Shown here one piece after another: positions 44,033 to 55,560 of a DNA stretch of 64,000 bases. This DNA comes from Limnephilus marmoratus. Its lineage: Eukaryota; Arthropoda; Insecta; Trichoptera; Limnephilidae. Made by a program: the position numbers and the translations under genes. The notes under the pieces are model-generated. The model was not told the DNA's origin and searched no databases. It saw only the letters and a list, made by a program, of their open reading frames with translations. The stretch is from contig OU862922.1 of NCBI GenBank assembly GCA_917880885.1, positions 1,550,001-1,614,000 on the forward strand, written 5' to 3'. The stretch's first letter is position 1; every line of letters begins with the position of its first letter.

Positions 44033-45817
44033 TTAGTGCATACAGGTGTGTTTAGATGACAAAGAAAGTATAATAGGTTTTACACCCCCTTTTACTCCCG
44101 CAGGAGTCATACCTGATACTGCTGCCGCATTTACATCCATGGTATGTTTAGGTTTTGGGTCGCATGTGTTGACTGTAAATTTGGCGCGACACATGTTACA
44201 TTCAAACAGTATTTTGGACATTAGGCCAACTCTTTGCTCAGATTGAACAGTAAGATTTCCAAATCCGCATCCGAAAGGAGAATGGTCCGATATGGATTGC
44301 AGTTGGCTTATAAAATAGAAAATGTCGACGATGCGTCTTTCTTCTCCTCCTTCGACTGCATCATTTTTATACAACCTAGAAAAGCAAAAGCAGCATTAAA
44401 ATGAATACCGATTTATGAAAAAATAGAAATAAAAATGGATATCGATAATGATTTGCATGCCAATATCATTATAAATATGATAGATTTTTTAATGTCTGTA
44501 TTACAGATTATCACAGATAATTTTTTTCGAATAAAGCGGATGTTTTTTCACACAAAGCAGATAGTTTGTAGATAAGTAATTCACCTCATCGGAACATATG
44601 TTTTTTCGTTAGTAAAATAAAATACATATATTATTTTAGTGAAATAAATCACCATATCATACCCATTGTCAATGCTTTGAGAAAGACCTCTCCGGCCGAT
44701 GATTTTCTTCTTATTAAGTTCTTTTTTTTTGTTCACGTATACGCGTGCTTCAGATTTACTGTAATAAAAAATAAAGTTAAAAATTTAGGAGGTAGAGGTG
44801 TAGTCAAAATAACATCTTTGAAACACAATCAGGTAGAAATGCTTAGAATTTTTTCCATAGGAAAGCTAATAGCTCAGAAATGCACAAAATAATTTGCAAG
44901 GCAGATATAAACATTACACCATTAAATTTATATGACGAGAATGCCAACATTCTTATAAATACTAACCAGGAATTATTAGATTCCTGGTCAAATAAAATCA
45001 TTCATGCAAAACACTTCAATTCGTAGTTCTAGATGCACCCCTGGAAACCGATGCTTTCGAATGTTTGTCAAAACGGAGCGGGCAGCCGGCAAAATGCATC
45101 CACTGAGTAAAAAGGTATTATTAAATGTACGAAATCATCGGTAGATCGGAGATCTGACCCAGGACTATTTCTACATATTCCAGGTACTTACATAGTTATT
45201 ATGCATATTGTCTTATACAGAAAGTGAAAAAGCCGATATATTATTATCTAGGTATTATGTAAGTCCCTTCGTTGGTTGTAACTTTCTTTGTCAGGAGAAG
45301 TAAATTGTGCATCTCGTTTGTTGTTATAGCGCGCGTAGGAAGCAAATTTAAAATTGACCCAAAAGATGTCACTGCCGTCGACGACGTGCCGTTGATCGCG
45401 AGTCATTTCAAATAAAGAATTCAATGCTGTTTATGTCCTATACTTTTAATAAATGAGCGAAATAAAAGCTTTTGCATTCAATGGTCATTTAAAAAAAAAG
45501 TAATTTAATTTAAAAAAACTTAGCCGGGAATTTCAGTTTCCGAAGTTAGAAATAGATTTATTTCCCAAAGTAGGTACGCATTCTGTAAAAAATAAAACAA
45601 TAACGGTCACCTTTGTTATATAATACACAAATAAATTGAAAATTTATTTTTATAATAAATATTACATAATAGTAAATAATACGAGTATGTATTATATTAA
45701 TAAAATCAAAATTTTATTTTTTTCTTCTTACCTTATACATTTCATCATGTTACGTTCTCGATTTTGGAGATAATGTTTACGCTTAGAAATACGACTTTTT
45801 TGTTGTTGTCTTCCCAT
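44033..45817 (-). pseudogene. Mutator-like transposase 5' exons (two exons)
   Basis: Exon 1 (45,817 to 45,732) encodes MGRQQQKSRISKRKHYLQNR plus eight residues and ends at ATAAG|GTAAG, a good donor. Exon 2 starts at 44,375 after cttttgcttttctag. The join keeps the frame (86 nt + 1) and continues LYKNDAVEGGEERRIVDIFY to FECNMCRAKFTVNT, KPKHTMDVNAAAVSGMTPAG, and stops at 44,033. The (R)RIVDIxFFxxQL start, CNMC pair and 'VNxAAVxG' fit the N-terminal domain of a Mutator-like transposase group common in insects. Cys residues could bind Zn. The catalytic part is missing, so the element is non-autonomous. The intron (about 1.36 kb) holds no recognised gene; a 72-codon plus-strand frame at 44,677 is unassigned. 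Confidence 0.55.
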
Positions 45818-46594
45818 TTTCGCAAAACAATATTATTATTTACGTACGTGTATATTAAACAAATCACGAAACGTAGGTCGACAGGTCTGTATGGCGAGCT
45901 GTCTGGACAGCGAATGACGAATATTTGAAAGGCACATAGGTTACGCGTAAGCGCCTGTTGTTAAAATATTTAATTAATCACGGTTTATTGAAAAAAGACC
46001 AAAAATCTCGCGATAATTGTCTTTAGTTTGTTTTAAGAAACGCTGTGAATTTTTTCATACATATAACTTGTAAAATAACTGAAACAAACGTGTTAATAAT
46101 AATTTTTGGAGCATACTTTGTGATTTTTTTCTATCGAGGGAATTTTCTATAATTTGCGTTTCGGCGCGATAAATGTCTAGATATTATCTTCAAAAATAAC
46201 ATATATTTTTTTAAGAGCTTAAAAACTTCAAATGTTTAAGGGAGATTTGTAAGAAATCGGTAGAAATTGGGAGAACCGAGGCTTAAACATCTGGTACATA
46301 TCCTAAACGAAGATATGGACCGGAATGTTCTTGAAGCGGTTCTAACACTGTAGCGACAATGTCAGGAAATTGCTTTTTAAAATCATACTGAACTGCTCTG
46401 TATCCTTTATTACTGTAGGTAGTCCTCCATCATTGCAGAAGCCACATTTCCACTTATAATGATGAAAGTAGGAGGATTTTAAATCTATTTAAATCTCGTC
46501 GACCCCTAATTTTTTTGTCGCTGACATGGACCCCGGAAAGTCAAAATCGACCCCTGGGGGTCTATATAGACCACTTTGAGAACCTGTGATTTAG

Positions 46595-48198
46595 AGTTTT
46601 CTATTCCCAGTGCCGGATTTATACGATAGGTTGTCTTGTTAATTAAAAAAAAAAAAAACAAAATAAAGTTGTTTAATTATTAATAAAATCTATTAATTAT
46701 TATCGTACGGGAAAAATAGGAACTGAACTAAAATTGAAGCCGAAATTCGGTTTAGGTTTTGGCTGAAAATCTGGTTGATTAGTAATGGGGTTATTGTGGT
46801 GAACGCATGTCTTGCGGTATGAAAGAGACATGCGTATATGAGTGATGAATGAATAACAAATACATGAATAACATATAAAAGGGTGTGATTGATGTCCCTT
46901 TTTATCTTTTTTACCACTAGACTTCCTAGAATAACCATAGTATATATCTCGGAATAAACCTCAATAGACTACCTGTACCTACGTCTTATTAATCTCACCC
47001 TGTACTGAGATCATCAGAACAAGAGGAATCAGGATCCAGCATAACGGAGTCCAGAATACATGAGATAACCGGCCACGGTCATCACAGTTTAATCCTAGAG
47101 GTGGGGACATTCCTTCACATGCCCGAGTTTTTTGTGACCGACCGAAAATAAATTTTCAGTCGAAACTATTTATAACCGAATTTAGTTTGCGCTTAAAGAC
47201 AGCGCTTTTTGTTTTGTTGTTATGTAACAGTGCTTCAATGTATGCCTTATGTATTTACTTTTACTTTAAATGAATTACAAAAATATGAAATATCTTGGAA
47301 CTTATAATTATGGTAAACAAATCAGTCTAGTCTTTATTTGTCTTTAATTTATATAATAGAAATACAATGACTAATTACAACGGCAAAATTTTGACCGAAT
47401 CCGAAACCGGGGCCGAAGCAAACCGAAACTTAGATAGGTCACAACGGGTTAGTAATAAAGTTATTCAAAAAGAGCAATTCTACTACTCCTATTATTATTT
47501 TTTTCAAATTTGGGTTTAAATATTCAAGTAATGTATTGCGATCGTATCTCCACAAAACACACAAAGTTCCGGTCAATTCGCGTGGGAAGGAATGTGTATA
47601 ATCAATCAATATAAATAATAATATTAAGTAATAACGCTATTTTTCCAAAGAAACGTCACCGTCTTAATAACTGTACACTTTTTTAAAAACTTTCTTCAGA
47701 TAATTAGGTAACATAATATTGAAAAGCTTGGTCAAAGTTAGCCACCAATCGTTAGGTTACAGTCAATCAAAAAGATTTCGTAATTAGCGGTCTATAGGGG
47801 ATGGTTTAATAATATTTACTACTAAAAAGGTTCAGTTCTCCTTTGATTTTCATGAATAATTCCTCGGAGTCCAGTCTACCAACCTGAAAAACAGTGTGTA
47901 AATAATCGTATTGATCGTTGTTAATTTCAATTTTTTTAACCAATCACACTTCAGGGAGCTATTCGTATGCTGGACCGGCCCTGTATTATTGCATTGGCCG
48001 AATTGTGTGAAGTTCTTCTTTGCTTCTGTAGAACCAAAACATTTATTTTAGAAGGAGGTTCCAAACGATTCTCAGAAATAAAAATAATACAGCTAACCAC
48101 TTACGTCAAAATAATAAGTTAAACCAACGAATTTTTTTTTGTATTAAACTAATTACTAATAAATCTTCACGGGTGGCAAACACTTTGTGGGAATACAT
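46595..48198. other. No recognised feature
   Basis: AT-rich. A GC-richer patch at 46,975-47,125 (ctgagatcatcagaacaaga) may belong to an unknown repeat; an 81-codon minus frame at 46,693-46,938 has no recognisable domain. Confidence 0.4.
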
Positions 48199-48283
48199 AA
48201 TTATAATAAACACAATAAAATAACTTTGTTTCAATACCACTTTATATTTATAACAAAGTCATTTTATTGTGTTTATTATAATT
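48199..48283. repeat. Perfect short inverted repeat
   Basis: aattataataaacacaataa... is mirrored after a central spacer of about 20 bp, with arms near 30 bp. It could form a stable hairpin; no terminator or RNA gene is implied. Confidence 0.7.
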
Positions 48284-48419
48284 ACCAATAGTTTATCCCG
48301 GTAGGTATCTACTATCCTTTTTCTATCCATTCCTTTATTCCTGAACATCTTTATGGCTTATTATGTTGCCATATAATATACCGGAAGATAAAACTCTTTT
48401 TAAACCACCTTTTTATTTA

Positions 48420-48620
48420 TTTGAATACCGCCCAAGAGTCTCCAACTGCTTCCGTCTGGAGCCAGTGAAACAATGGCATCCGCGATTGGGGTACCTTGTG
48501 AGGCTGAAGGTAATGCGGAGGGGAAGGATATGGGGAAGATGAAAGTGGGGAAGTACCAGGTTATTCAAATCTGGTCACCAAATACCGCTAAAGCCATTTC
48601 AAACAACCTCCTTCCCATCC
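48420..48620 (+). mobile_element. Rep-B copy 3
   Basis: Begins tgaataccgcccaagagtct and runs to ...gctaaagccatttcaaac. Shorter than copy 1, with the 3' part lost. Confidence 0.75.
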
Positions 48621-48839
48621 ACAGAGCACGTATTCCAAGTCTTAACAAATCAATGCCCCCTTTTATACTGGTATCACCGGGGCATCAATGCTCCTGGCTG
48701 AGGGTACAATAGTATTGGATCGTATAGCAAATAATCTCAAGAATCACTGGATAACGTCAAGTTAAGTAGGTACTTCCCTTAACACCCCATATAATTAGTT
48801 CGTGGAATGAGTAACAAAACATACATATATAATATGTGT

Positions 48840-49140
48840 ATATTATTTATCATGCATCAACAATCTTCTCGCCCGCATTCATGGCAGCAGTCGTACCAGT
48901 ATTTGATGAGATATGTGCATAGGCATCCAAATTGGTAGACTTGCCCTAACATAAAATTTCGACGAACTGGAGGCAAACCAAGTTACCATATTTTTGGCAC
49001 CAGTAGGTTTCAAGAATGCTTTGAATAAATTACAATATAAGTCGTACTTTGACCGCCGAAGAGCGAACATTGAAATGATCAGACCCTGCGCAGCGAAGGC
49101 ATTGATTTCCAAAGTAATCCGGTTTTCATCGCAGTACATT
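48840..49140 (-). other. Unassigned 86-codon open frame
   Basis: Minus-strand frame MYCDENRITLEINAFAAQGL to RLLP (49,139-48,879). The base composition is less AT-rich than around it. I recognise no motif; it may be a fragment of an unknown element. The plus strand is also open in part. Confidence 0.15.
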
Positions 49141-49254
49141 GTGGGATTTTTCTGTGCAGGGTCTGAATTTTCGTTTTTAATCTAACCGTCTACAAATCAG
49201 ATTTCGTGGCGATGCAAAACCGGGTGAGTTGAGTAAATTATAATACATTTGTAA

Positions 49255-49330
49255 AAGCCTCCGTGGTGGAGGGGTAAGACTCTTCACTCGCAATCCGAAG
49301 GTCGTGGGATCGAATCCCGTCATGCACAAA
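49255..49330 (+). repeat. tRNA-headed SINE fragment
   Basis: gtggtggaggggtaagactc is followed by a B box ggatcgaatcc (about 49,308-49,318). A full acceptor stem does not close, so this is a Pol III-promoter-like SINE head. Confidence 0.45.
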
Positions 49331-49466
49331 TAAATTTTATTAGATTAATTTGTGTTAACTCACAATTAATTCATTTAAAATAATAAATCAATCATCAAAC
49401 GGTTTAAATTGCCTTGTGTCTGTCGTACACACTCGATTCATGAATAGATACAAACGGTACACACAA

Positions 49467-49803
49467 TTTGGGAGGCGGGAATGAGTACCGCCGCCCCGGG
49501 AACCTTTATTGGATAACCAACACCTCTGCCACAGGTCACCCCAAGTGGTCCGCTACGTTTGGTGATTTAGCAGGGGTGCCCGGGTCCATGGGGTGAGGTT
49601 TGTCTAGGTCTTGGAGGCGGATGACCTGGACACACTGAACACTATATTCCTACCCACCCCTTAAACCCTTTTCCTTCCCAGAACTCTCCTCTCCTTCCTT
49701 TCCTTTAAAAAAACCCTCCACACAGCATCCCCAAAGATGACATAGGCCCTGAGGGAATTATTTTCCTCTGGGCCTCCTGTGTGGAGCTTATGTAAAAAAA
49801 AAA
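49467..49803 (+). mobile_element. SINE-A copy 8
   Basis: Begins tttgggaggcgggaatgagt and ends gtggagcttatgtaaaaaaa. Same internally deleted subfamily as the copies at 28,683 and 51,908. Confidence 0.85.
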
Positions 49804-50074
49804 CGGAAATGCTTCCATCTATGTATATTGTTAATACGCTAAAAAATCTACTTTTGTAATTTGGTTTCGAATTCCATAATTCGTCGAAGGATTGCGCCTG
49901 AGGACTACCCCCCCCCCCCCCCCCCGCCCTCCCCATGTACGAGTACTACGGAATTGTAGAATTTGTGTATCTCTCCGGATATGGAAAGATTGACGGTAAT
50001 ACTTAGATTTGTGAGTAGTAGTAGTACTCGATAATAGCTGCGGTTTTAGAATTACGTTTGCGGTTTGATTATTT
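49804..50074. other. Non-coding with C-run
   Basis: A run of about 16 C at 49,910-49,926 interrupts AT-rich sequence. Confidence 0.5.
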
Positions 50075-50413
50075 AAGTGTAAAGCGGTATCTCGTGCAAG
50101 ACCCCACTGAGAGACAGCCTGGGTTCTCATTGCCTCGCAAACTCTGGACTGCCATCAATAGAATAAGGTGCTCCCATAGCCGTTGTGCTCACATGATGCA
50201 TAGATGGGGCCTTAAAGAGTCGGCGACGTGTGAATGCGGTGCGGTGCAGACCACCGAACATGTGGTCAACGAATGCCCGCTCCATTCATTCCCCGGCGGG
50301 ATTTATGAGGTCCACAGGGCAACGCCTGAGGCCCTAGACTGGCTCGCAGACCTAGATGTCCCCCTCTGACCCCTCACCATACGAAAGAAGAAGAAGAAGA
50401 AGTGTAAAGCGGT
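50075..50413 (+). mobile_element. 5'-truncated LINE insertion with 14-bp TSD
   Basis: aagtgtaaagcggt stands at 50,075-50,088 and 50,400-50,413. Between them are 311 bp that begin in coding sequence and end in (AAG)n, exactly what target-primed reverse transcription of a truncated LINE leaves. Confidence 0.85.
50089..50369 (+). pseudogene. LINE C-terminal zinc-knuckle region
   Basis: The frame reads PTERQPGFSLPRKLWTAINR, RCAHMMHRWGL, then TCECGAVQTTEHVVNECPLH and stops at 50,367. C-x-C-G...H...C is the conserved Zn-binding end of a group of arthropod LINE proteins (xLPRxxWxxLNRIRxxxGRC...CxCG...EHIVxxCP). Only the last about 95 residues were integrated, with no RT. No stop interrupts the frame, and the target duplication is perfect, so the insertion is young. 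The (AAG)n run lies 20 bp past the stop codon. Confidence 0.8.
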
Positions 50414-50524
50414 GCGGTATAGGACTTGTGTCCCTTGCGGCGAGGCGAATTCAACTGAGGCAGAGGGCCCCCAATAGGTAGTTTCAAAGAACCACATGCA
50501 ACAATAAAAGGCGCGAACAAGTAC

Positions 50525-50760
50525 CACGCGGCTATATATTACAAATGACGTCATTGCCTGTCACGGATCCTTTTCTTGGTTACTAGCCGTCACTGGATCA
50601 TAGTGGATCCGAGGAACCGACTATTTTTGGAATCAGTTCCTATCGGATTTATAAAATGGTCACCAACACTCAAACTGAGAGGGCGAAGCCGAAACAAAAG
50701 CCGCCCGCGGGGCCTAGCAGCACAAACCTGTGGAGCGGGTTTTTAACTGCTAGTTGTACA
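50525..50760 (+). mobile_element. Rep-H copy 2
   Basis: Begins tatatattacaaatgacgtc, includes cactggatcatagtggatcc and tttataaaatggtcaccaac, and ends ...gcgggtttttaactgctagt. Confidence 0.75.
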
Positions 50761-50779
50761 TTATTATTTTTAATTATTA

Positions 50780-51000
50780 TATTGTGGCATGTTCCAGAGT
50801 GTACGATGCTCTCAGTATCGCCCTGGTGTAAGCCCGCCATTCAGAATTGAAACGTTGCTTGAAATGGCTTTAGCCATGTTTAGTGACCATAATGTAGTGA
50901 CCACCTTCAGCCTCAGAACATAATTCAATTTAGGATGCCATAGTCTCACTGGCTCCAGACGGAAGCAGCTGGGACTCAAGTTCGAATTTTTGTTTACCCG
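50780..51000 (-). mobile_element. Rep-B copy 4
   Basis: Minus orientation: gttccagagtgtacgatgct to ...ctccagacggaagcagctgg. Its outer end matches the fragment at 8,039. Confidence 0.75.
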
Positions 51001-51907
51001 ATTTGGGATTTGTTATTAATTTTTTTTTTGCGCATCCCAGCCATTATAAAAAGGACTAGTAATTCGTAAGCAGATTTTATTTTAGAGAACTAAATAGAGA
51101 TATTACATGTGAGCTGCTTGTTTACTGGCAGATTTATTTATTGAAAAAATCACAGAAAGGGAGACGGTCAAGCCACTTCCCCGCTCCACGCAACGTGGTT
51201 TGCTTCCCTTTCCCTGATGGGCTGGTCTATCAACATGGGTGTCCATGGATATGTGGGTATTTGTATTGCAGAGTTGGGAGGAACAGTATTCTGTCTCAGT
51301 CTCCGGTATAACGTTGCGATTCGAGGTAATCCATCATGGGATTACTTTTATAAATTGCTCGAGAAGAACATAGCCCTCTCCCGACAACCAATTTATGGGT
51401 AGCAGTGCATACCTAATTAGGTATCTACTCCACTTTCTGAAAAAGCAATTTCATGGAAAATACGGTTTTTGCACCAAGAAATGCAGTGATTCTGCTGAAT
51501 GTTGTCATTATAGTTATGATGTTTTAGCCAGAATAGCATTATTACAAAACATACATCTTGTACTTTCCGCGATTCCTAAGTATATCTGGATTAAAAATAG
51601 GGATTTATTTTGCTCTCCGATAACATATTTGAAAATAAAATATAATTCTATCACATGTCGCCACTGGTCACGCCCTGTCTCGTCTGTACGATGCTGCTGA
51701 AACGAGACGCAATGGGTAGCATGCTAGATTGTAGTTGAAAAAAATTTCACTGGACAGCTAATTGACATCTACATTTTTTACTTAAAATTTTCTCAGGAAT
51801 CGCTGACTTAAAATCTTTCGGATACGTATGTATTATGTATAATGCCGAAAGAATAATAATCAAGTTTTCACACAGTAAAACCTTATGGCAAAATACCCAT
51901 AAATGCT
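51001..51907. other. No recognised gene
   Basis: Two small plus-strand frames (51,217-51,402 and 51,395-51,700) have no domain that I recognise. No repeat structure seen. Confidence 0.4.
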
Positions 51908-52243
51908 TTTTTTTACATAAACTCCACACAGGACACCCTGAGGAAAACAATTTCCCGCAGGGCCTATGTCATCTTTGGGGATGCTGTGTGGGGGATTTTT
52001 AAGGAAATGAAGGAGAGGAGAGTTCTGGGAAGGAAAAGGGTTTAAAGGGTGGGTAGGAATCTGGGGTTCAGTAGGTCCTGGTCATCCGCCTCCAAGACCT
52101 AGACAAACCTCACCCCATGAACCCGGTCACCCCTGCTAAATCACCAAACGCAGCGAACCACTTGGGGTGACCTAAGGCAGAGGTGTTGGTTATCCAATAA
52201 AGGTTCCCGGGGCAGCGGTAACCACTCCCGCCTTCCAAATTAG
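51908..52243 (-). mobile_element. SINE-A copy 9
   Basis: Starts ttttttttacataaactcca (tail side) and ends ...cgggcagcggtaacc-like sequence and cgccttccaaatta. Internally deleted subfamily. Confidence 0.85.
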
Positions 52244-52430
52244 TCGACAACAGTACTCAATCAGACAGACGTATGCTTGCATACCGCATTTTCTAACTTA
52301 TTGTTCGATTTCAGAGGGCGGTATTGAAAAAGGTTTGTTTTTTTCGGATGAAAAGAAATAACCAAACAAATATTGGTTTCATGTAGTGCTTTCACACAAA
52401 CGAAGTATTGAAATCCGTAAGTCTAAATTT

Positions 52431-52506
52431 AAACTTTAGGTCGCACAGTTTACCCCCGCGCTGTGGAAGCGGGTTCCTCACAGAGCGTCGGACCATCCCA
52501 TATTAT
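52431..52506 (+). repeat. Repeat end, inverted partner at 59,763-59,845
   Basis: tttaggtcgcacagtttacc, gcgggttcc and ggaccatcccatattata are the reverse complement of 59,763-59,845 with a few changes. Outside this about 76-bp block the two loci do not match. Confidence 0.7.
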
Positions 52507-52510
52507 ACGG

Positions 52511-52591
52511 ACACGTTTATACATATACGTAAATGTGTATGTTATATGATAAAATACTAACACGTTTATACATATACGTAAATGTGTATGT
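52511..52591 (+). repeat. 33-bp direct repeat
   Basis: acacgtttatacatatacgt plus aaatgtgtatgtt occurs at 52,511 and 52,559. Confidence 0.85.
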
Positions 52592-55367
52592 TTGTATTTA
52601 CTAATATTTGATATTGATCCTACTTGTTTTACGTACCTACCTACTTTTAATTTAATCTATTATTACATCTTATAACTTAGACTCTCTAAGAATGTTGAAA
52701 TGATTGTGGTGCTCATCTTTAATTGGATAACCATTTTGAAAATGTAAAATAATGTAATAATTATAATGTGATGCATTATGCTCGCGAGCCAATTAAAAAA
52801 AATATATAATAATAAATTCAAAAAACATCTCTAAAGATTACAATCCATCAGTCAAGATAGGATAATCTATTTCTAGAACTACATTTTGTACCTCTAAAAC
52901 TTTAAAATCTCTAAACCTGTAAAACCATAAAAAGAAATGCCATACTTTGTTTTCCGATCAGATGTTCTGACTTCTGATGGGCGTAATTATTTTGTATCGC
53001 TTGGGATCCATCTGGCCTTTGTATCTTTATTGAGTCCTTTTTTAAAGTGGTTTCATTCGGTTATGTGATTTTTTTATTGACGTCTCTAGCCTCGCTACAA
53101 TAATTCACACTCAGCCGGTATATTTCATTCTGTTTTATCTCCCCAAAAGGCATTTATTTATTATACTCGCGCTGGTTCCCTCAGCTTTACAGCCTAATCT
53201 TGTATCCATATTTCGAAAGGCCCTTTCTTCACGCAAACTCTTTACATGCTACGTGGGAATCTCCCTCCAAACTTATCTTGGATAAACTTTCTACCTCAGG
53301 TCGGAATATTCCTTCTTTAGCTTTAAATTTTATTAAAGGTCAGGGTTTTTTTATGATGTTGTCACAAGTGAAAATGATTACCGGAAGGTTTATTCGCAAA
53401 ACTGATAAATGACATAGATAAGGTTGATGTTGGGAGGGCAGTCGGTGGCGAAAAGGTGCCGTAAAACTTACCTTCATAGAGGACACTTTTCTAACCTATG
53501 ATATAACGGGAAAGGCAGCGTATTAACCATCTAATTGGGAAGACAACGTTATATCTAGACATCTGATTATATGTGAAATTAAATGTTTAATCCCAGTGAT
53601 TAAAACAAGATCGAGGTTTCGTCTACCATGTGCACTCAGCTGTTGCCGTAACCGTTCGTATGTTAGACACGAACTAAACTACGTATAAATAACTATATAA
53701 CTAACTACGTAACTAATTGTATAACTATACTAACGACATCTGTTGAAGAATGTTGAAACCACATGACTAATCCTGTACACCAATGGTCCCCAACCCCCGC
53801 CCGGGCCGCGCAAGGGCCTGCTTAAAAATATTCACGATAATGTTTTTGGTTTTACGCTGCAAGACATTTTGGAATTCATGGAATTCAGGAATTCATGGAC
53901 ACTATCATCATCTTTTATGATTTATTCACGATTCATAATCAATTTGGAAACGCGTAATTTCGTACCTTGCCTCGAAAAGACGGCGGAGTACTTTAGAGTA
54001 ACTGTCGGTTTTATGATTGTAAACGCAAAAGTTAAAAGTGACGTAAAACAGACGGTTAAATTAATTGAAAAACGCATTTTTGTGACATTTAACAGTAGCA
54101 ATTTATTTTACTCTAGCAACCGTTGAAACAGGCGGCCCTTAGTTTCATACCTCTCTTCCACAAAATATGACTCAAAAAGTCACGAGAAATTATAATTTCA
54201 ATTTTAAAAACGACAATTAAAAAAGCAAATCTGAGTTCCAGAGTTCATTGAAACATAGTTTTAGACAATTATGCAACAGACATTAATGTGTTCGAGCATA
54301 AACCACGGGAATTTTATTTCTCTAATATCCATAAATTGGCACTATGACCAAAAACGAATTAAATTATGACATATACCGTTCACGGATCTTAATTATTACA
54401 GTAATTAAAAAAAGTTATAGACCTTCAAACTTTCAGTTAACACAAAAATCGCTTTTCTGAACCAAAGTGCAATGTGGACTCACGTGGAGTATCCTTTAGT
54501 AAGTCTACGCCTCGACGACATTGTACGCTTCATACTTTATACGTACATCTGGCCGTGTTATATTGTCGTGAAAACAAGCTTATGTGGTTAAGGTACAGAA
54601 ATAATTGTATCCTTATACCCGCATTCTAGTTTTCATATATTACACTTTGTTTTATGTCAAGTCAAATTTGTCATGTTTTACTTAAATACTGCAATTATTT
54701 GTAAAATTTTAATGTAAAAACCCACCATGGCCGACTCTTTTCAGGGCTGAAACGTTAGCATACATATTTGCCCAACAATTCTGGGTTTTAGTTTTCTTTC
54801 AGCGTTTAAATCAATGGAAAAGTATTGATTAGGCCCTTTCCTTCAGTTAACTGTTGGATATCACGCAATGTTGGTTCACACAAGCGAGCGGCACATTTAT
54901 TAAAACTCGTGAATGATTACGGCCTAAAAACGCGATGAAAATAGGTTTCGAGAAATGTAAAAAGCTGGCCGCTGTTGGCAGCTTTTGACACAGCCGACCA
55001 GCACACAGCTGAAGGCAGCTTTTTTATATAAATTATTCCATAAAAGGCTACGAATTATCAAAAGCTATTTCTGTACGGTTTTCAAAAGCACGACCTCACT
55101 GCTTCCTCGTGATCGTGTTGGAAAGGTAAGTTGTTTATTAGAGCACGCTACTAAAAGTTAATTGTGCCAATAGTTAATGGTTAAAACTGAAACTTCTAGG
55201 AATTCTACTGCTGCGAAGAACAGATACTTTTATACTTTCAAACTTGTTCAATATTAGCTGGGTTGGGTATCCGGCTTCGCTCGGGAAGTTGATATGAGAT
55301 TGAACCGACGTTCCAACCCATGACGTATCTTGCTTTATGTACCCCTACCACTTATACAAAAAAAGGC
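52592..55367. other. No recognised gene; possible hAT end at 53,780
   Basis: At about 53,780 caatggtccccaacccccgc resembles a hAT-type terminal repeat, but no matching opposite end was confirmed. A 62-codon to 85-codon set of frames shows no motif. gctgggttgggtatccggct at 55,257 may be part of an unknown repeat. Confidence 0.3.
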
Positions 55368-55560
55368 TTCGAATGGTCCACAATGTTCCAGAACATTCGA
55401 GAGTGTCCTGGAATGTTCTACAATGATTTGGGATGTTCCGGGATGTTCTCTAAAGTTCCAGACTATTCCCAAACATTCCAGAATGTTCCGAGATGTTCTG
55501 GAATATTGTGGAATGCTCTTGAATACTGTCGAATGTTCTGACTGTTCTTGAAATTTCTAG
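55368..55560 (+). repeat. Degenerate minisatellite of GAATGTTC-type units
   Basis: About 15-18 imperfect 10-11 bp units (ggaatgttct, ggatgttccg, ...). Two stretches are perfect three-box heat-shock elements of the form TTCnnGAAnnTTC: 55,386-55,398 and 55,476-55,488. Two frames stay open through it only because the unit avoids stops. Regulatory function is not shown. Confidence 0.7.

Larger units (their letters stand above)
42105..46594 (-). mobile_element. 4.5-kb DNA transposon with perfect 8-bp TSD
   Basis: tgatttag occurs at 42,105-42,112 and 46,587-46,594. The ends between them are imperfectly inverted: cagagatttcaaaaca on the left, caggttctcaaagtgg read inward on the right, both followed by gtagacc/gtctata motifs. 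An 8-bp duplication and CAG...TTCTCAAA ends are hAT-like, but the gene inside looks Mutator-like, which normally makes 8-11 bp duplications. Nested: MITE-D (42,831-42,987), a SINE-A piece (43,418-43,578) and a hammerhead-like motif (43,081-43,114). Confidence 0.65.

Noticed and set aside
50303..50554. 83-codon minus-strand frame
   Set aside because: Antisense shadow of the LINE C-terminus and its (AAG)n tail.
55320..55551. Two overlapping 73-codon frames rich in Cys, Met and Phe
   Set aside because: They only translate the minisatellite in two phases.
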